In this document: piece by piece, positions 3,922 through 6,713 of the stretch
Layout of the letters: the number at the start of each line of letters is the position of its first letter
Numbering within the stretch: the first letter of the stretch is position 1
NCBI GenBank assembly: GCA_030648675.1
Contig: JAUSGV010000141.1
Location: 1-6,713, forward strand
DNA length: 6,713 bases
From: Dehalococcoidales bacterium
Lineage (GTDB): Bacteria; Chloroflexota; Dehalococcoidia; Dehalococcoidales; UBA2162
Reading direction: 5' to 3'
Notes under the pieces: generated by a model
The model's database searches: none
Told to the model about the DNA's origin: nothing
What the model saw: the letters and a program-made list of their open reading frames with translations, nothing else
Position numbers and translations under genes: made by a program

Positions 3922-4932
3922 ATGACAACAAAAATATTAAAAGGGTTATGCTCAAACTGCGAAAGGGAAACCAATATTGAAGTGGCGACCAAAGAGCAAG
4001 TCATCAACGTGAGGAAAGAACCAATTAAGGTGAGTGTCGAAGTACATAGGTGTACCGAATGCGGCGACGAGGCGCTCGATCCCCGGGCTACAACGGACCC
4101 GTTCGACCTGGCCTATCGCGAATACCGGAAAAAACACGGATTATTGCAGCCCGAGGAAATGAAGAGTTGGCGCAAGGCGCACGGACTTTCCCAAGTTGAA
4201 ACAGCCCGCCTCCTGCACTTAGGTACGGCTACTCTTAACCGCTACGAAAACGGCAGTCTCCAAGATTCGTCTCATGACACACTAATCAGATTTGCGATGG
4301 ACACCCAGAACCTGATGAAGCTAGTTGAGCAATCCAGAGAGGCACTTTCAGACGAGAGAAGAAAGTCGCTGCTGGAATCATTGAAAGAGCAACAGAATGA
4401 ATACTGTACAGTGGAAAGTGCCATCCTCGCCAACGTTGCCAACTACAAGCCGGATGAGTTCAGCGGTTATAAGAAATTAGATATAAGCAAATTTTACAAT
4501 GCTGTCTTGTTTTTTTGTAAAGAAGGCGTGGTTAAGACCAAGCTCAACAAACTGCTGTTCTACGCCGACTTCAAACACTTTAAGGAGAATTCCCTTTCAA
4601 TTACAGGAGTGAGGTATGCTCATCTACCTTATGGTCCAACTCCCAACGATTATGAGCTATTTTATGCGACGATGCGTTCGTTAGGTCTAATCGAGTTTGT
4701 GGAGACAATATATCCACATGACATAGTAGGGGAGCGTCTAAAGTCAATCAAAGAACCAGACTTAAACGCGTTTGATACTCGTGAGCTTAAGACATTGGCA
4801 GCTGTTAAAGTCGACTTCGAAGCACTCACTGCGAAAAGAATAACCGATTTTTCACACGAAGAACAGGGATATCAAGATACCAAGAACGGCGAATTAATAT
4901 CCTATGGGTACGCAGTCAAGCTGAACCATTAA
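3922..4932 (+). CDS. Antitoxin with MqsA-type zinc finger, HTH and Panacea (DUF4065/SocA-like) domain
   Basis: The product has 336 residues and should neutralise the MqsR-like toxin and repress the operon. Three parts follow in order. A YgiT/MqsA zinc finger uses Cys10-x2-Cys13 and Cys44-x2-Cys47-Gly. An Xre-like helix-turn-helix (about 78-126) contains EEMKSWRKAHGLSQVETARLL and TATLNRYENGSLQ. After a charged linker (135-185), a Panacea domain (about 188-285) has FYNAVLFFCKEGVVKTKLNKLLFYADF and YAHLPYGPTPNDY. Panacea domains are known as promiscuous toxin-neutralising modules. The ATG at 3922 is preferred over an in-frame ATG at 3883, because the latter begins inside the G-tract, and GAGG lies five bases before 3922 with AGGAG further up. 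It lies 52 bases after the toxin stop, probably in one operon. Confidence 0.88.
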   Translation: MTTKILKGLCSNCERETNIEVATKEQVINVRKEPIKVSVEVHRCTECGDEALDPRATTDPFDLAYREYRKKHGLLQPEEMKSWRKAHGLSQVETARLLHLGTATLNRYENGSLQDSSHDTLIRFAMDTQNLMKLVEQSREALSDERRKSLLESLKEQQNEYCTVESAILANVANYKPDEFSGYKKLDISKFYNAVLFFCKEGVVKTKLNKLLFYADFKHFKENSLSITGVRYAHLPYGPTPNDYELFYATMRSLGLIEFVETIYPHDIVGERLKSIKEPDLNAFDTRELKTLAAVKVDFEALTAKRITDFSHEEQGYQDTKNGELISYGYAVKLNH

Positions 4933-4958
4933 TCACTCAAAGAGGGTATGAAGAGGAT

Positions 4959-5190
4959 TTAAGCAGATCTGATTTCATCCTGGTAGGGAAGCAGTGCGGC
5001 AAATACCGGTGACCGGGTAGCCGCGTCCGGTGGCCGGGGAATAACATCAGCGCTAAAAGCCTTCCAGCCCTGCGGTGGCGTGGGGTCGCCCTGATTATAG
5101 CCCCTGGCCTCGGCTGCATAAACGTACTTACGAATGGTAGCCCGGGAAACATCAAGGCTGTGGGAAATGGCACAATATTGACCGGAAATT
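4959..5190 (-). pseudogene. Remnant of a transposase-like HTH protein (IS21 IstA-like?)
   Basis: A minus-strand frame reads YCAISHSLDVSRATIRKYVYAAEARGY and further on ATRSPVFAALLPYQDEI before stopping at 4959. This has the pattern of the N-terminal helix-turn-helix of IS21-type transposases (AIARELGVSRNTVRKYxRAA, then a P-rich linker and a LxPYxxEI segment). The usual residues before the helix-turn-helix are missing, and the whole catalytic DDE part is absent: only 27 bases separate the stop from the antitoxin gene. The frame extends to an ATG at 5216, but those first codons are the 12-bp palindrome. It is best read as a decayed fragment cut at both ends. A small free-standing HTH protein is the alternative. 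Confidence 0.5.
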
Positions 5191-5219
5191 GACATGCATA
5201 GTTTAAGACTATGCATGTC
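5191..5219. repeat. Perfect 12-bp inverted repeat downstream of res
   Basis: GACATGCATAGT (5191-5202) and ACTATGCATGTC (5208-5219) are exact reverse complements around a 5-base loop. It begins 7 bases after the res stop codon as read on the minus strand. It lacks a T-run, so it may be a bidirectional or factor-assisted transcript end, a repressor site, or the scar of a mobile element given the transposase remnant beside it. Confidence 0.65.
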
Positions 5220-5226
5220 CCAAATA

Positions 5227-6713
5227 TTATTTAACTTCGTCAGCGCTGGTCACAACCGCAAAGGATACTCCAAGCGCCTCGAAATGCTGCTTACCGCATC
5301 GCACTTTATCAGCTTCGGTGTTTCTCAACATAAGGAAGTCTTTTGTTCCTTTAGTTTCCCGTACCAGATAGAATGCCTGACCATCATGCTTCAATATTGC
5401 CCAGTCCGGATTGTACTTGCCAACCGGTGTATCTATCTCGAACCAACCGGGAAGCTTTACAAACAGCTTGATATCCCCCCGCTGGTCCAGACGGCGGGCG
5501 AATTCCCGCTCCACCTCTGATTCATAAACGATATATTCGTAAACAGAGTGCTTGACCGGCAAAGCATTGAGGTAATTGATTAGCTCTTCATTCTTAAACA
5601 ACACCTGTTCCCATTCAGCATCGGGACCGGGACCCGGAATTAGTTCGTACTTGATTCCGTCCACAAGCAGACGGTGCAATTCATATTTGAGAATCGCGGC
5701 GACCGCATCCATGAAACGCTGCGGGTTATTAAATAACTCAGCAAGACGGCCAGAACTCTTTAAAATGCGGACGAGCGTCGAGCGCGTTAGTTCCGTTTCA
5801 TTCTGCAAATAGGCCAGCAAATCAGGGAGCTGGATATTGGTATATGAAACCTGTTCTTCGGCGACGCCTACGGCGGTAGCGATGACGCCAGCCTTTACCA
5901 CTTCAATCCGCCCGGTGGTGACGTTTATCTTGGGTGACTCGATCTTGTCCATCCGTCTTAAAGCAGCGACGGTCCGGGCAACCAATTCTTCCGTCTCGAA
6001 CTCCACCCGGTACGTGGTTCTTGGCTTGACTTTGTCCCACATTGCCTTAAACTCAGGGCTAAGCTGGATTTCTTTACGCAAGCGATTGGGACCCTCATCC
6101 TTTTCCTTGCTGATATGGCGTTCTATCTGATAAGACGACAACAGGTCAATCACGGCTGAAGTCAGGTCTCGATGTGCTTCCGGCAATTCCAATTTGAAAT
6201 CTTTCCGTTGCGGGTCGAATGCCGGTTGAATGCGGCCTTCGGTGTCCAGCATTTTCTGTTTGACGAGAGCGTTTTTGATTGTCTCGGCGTTCTCGCGACC
6301 GATAGGTTTCTCAACACCGCCAACGACGCGTACCAGTTTGGCTAACGCGGTGAGCGGCACTTTGCCGAAGGTGACACCGCAATCATCCTCATACTCAGTT
6401 TGCAGGGCGCGGGCGAAATCTTCATAGCTTTCGTTAGCCATGACATAAAGCTTATTCACCGATTCATCAAAAACACGCAGGCCGTTCTGATCTACCGGTA
6501 AACGCAACCCACGCCCTATTTCCTGGCGTTTTTTCATTGCGCTCCTGGTCTCATTAAGGGTGCAGATTTGGAAGACATTAGGGTTGTCCCAGCCTTCCCT
6601 CAAGGCGGAGTGACTGAAGATGAAGCGGAGTGGTTCGTCCAGTGATAGTAGTTGCTCCTTCTTCTTCATGATAAGGTCGTATACCTCGTCATCAGCCTGC
6701 GTATCGCCGCGAG
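5227..6713 (-). CDS. Type III restriction endonuclease subunit Res, C-terminal half (partial at right edge)
   Basis: The frame is open to the window edge, giving 494 residues of a protein family that usually has 900-1000. Reading upstream of the first ATG (6669) gives RGDTQADDEVYDLI, so that ATG is internal. The visible part starts late in the helicase core: motif V, FIFSHSALREGWDNPNVFQICTLN (about 6624-6550), and motif VI, QEIGRGLR (6525-6502). A long middle region follows. The C-terminal PD-(D/E)xK nuclease has NPDWAI (about 5412-5395) and RETKGT (5361-5344), with likely catalytic residues Asp, Glu and Lys. Res translocates on or signals along DNA and cuts when joined with the Mod methyltransferase; mod normally lies upstream of res, so it is expected beyond the right edge. 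There is no internal stop or frameshift in the visible part. Confidence 0.93.
   Translation of the reverse strand, partial: RGDTQADDEVYDLIMKKKEQLLSLDEPLRFIFSHSALREGWDNPNVFQICTLNETRSAMKKRQEIGRGLRLPVDQNGLRVFDESVNKLYVMANESYEDFARALQTEYEDDCGVTFGKVPLTALAKLVRVVGGVEKPIGRENAETIKNALVKQKMLDTEGRIQPAFDPQRKDFKLELPEAHRDLTSAVIDLLSSYQIERHISKEKDEGPNRLRKEIQLSPEFKAMWDKVKPRTTYRVEFETEELVARTVAALRRMDKIESPKINVTTGRIEVVKAGVIATAVGVAEEQVSYTNIQLPDLLAYLQNETELTRSTLVRILKSSGRLAELFNNPQRFMDAVAAILKYELHRLLVDGIKYELIPGPGPDAEWEQVLFKNEELINYLNALPVKHSVYEYIVYESEVEREFARRLDQRGDIKLFVKLPGWFEIDTPVGKYNPDWAILKHDGQAFYLVRETKGTKDFLMLRNTEADKVRCGKQHFEALGVSFAVVTSADEVK

Noticed and set aside
3777..4137. Minus-strand frames of 76 and 61 codons
   Set aside because: They are antisense to the toxin and antitoxin genes and have no supporting features.
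5194..6427. Several plus-strand frames of 65 to 108 codons
   Set aside because: All are antisense to the type III Res gene. The first starts inside the 12-bp palindrome, whose symmetry creates an ATG on both strands.

Overview
The window is bacterial DNA of middling GC content with compact genes on both strands. The organism cannot be named from sequence alone. Three features hint at Chloroflexota (Dehalococcoidia-like) or a similar non-proteobacterial lineage: an actinobacterial-style adenosine kinase, a LexA-type palindrome of the GAAC-N4-GTTC class used by Gram-positive-like bacteria, and a small protein with a GGQPGNQNARTHGFYS motif. This is inference with low to moderate confidence.

Layout, left to right. 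Bases 1-81 may be the last codons of a gene entering from the left. A GC-rich hairpin repeat follows. A complete minus-strand PfkB-family kinase (261-1187), closest to bacterial adenosine kinase, is the only ordinary metabolic gene. A 460-base non-coding stretch carries a second copy of the hairpin repeat and several stem-loops. A minus-strand gene of unknown function (1649-2212) has a perfect 16-bp LexA-like palindrome between its putative -35 and -10 boxes, and may be leaderless.

From about 2340 the content becomes accessory. A plus-strand higBA toxin-antitoxin pair (2393-2932) has a HigB that looks short at its N-terminus and a nested palindrome over the start region. After about 560 bases of hairpin-rich non-coding DNA comes a second toxin-antitoxin operon (3495-4932). 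Its toxin is MqsR-like, with a TTG start supported by a Shine-Dalgarno site and a strong upstream promoter. Its antitoxin is a 336-residue three-part protein: an MqsA/YgiT-type zinc finger, an Xre-like helix-turn-helix and a C-terminal Panacea (DUF4065/SocA-like) domain. Next is a decayed transposase-like helix-turn-helix fragment (about 4959-5190), a perfect 12-bp inverted repeat, and the C-terminal half of a minus-strand type III restriction subunit (Res), which leaves the window on the right.

Together, 2340-6713 reads as a piece of a defence or genome-stabilisation island: two toxin-antitoxin modules next to a type III restriction system, with a mobile-element scar at the junction. The most unusual items are the three-domain antitoxin operon with its promoter and operator architecture, and the LexA-like control site in front of the unknown 187-residue protein. 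No CRISPR array, tRNA or rRNA was seen.
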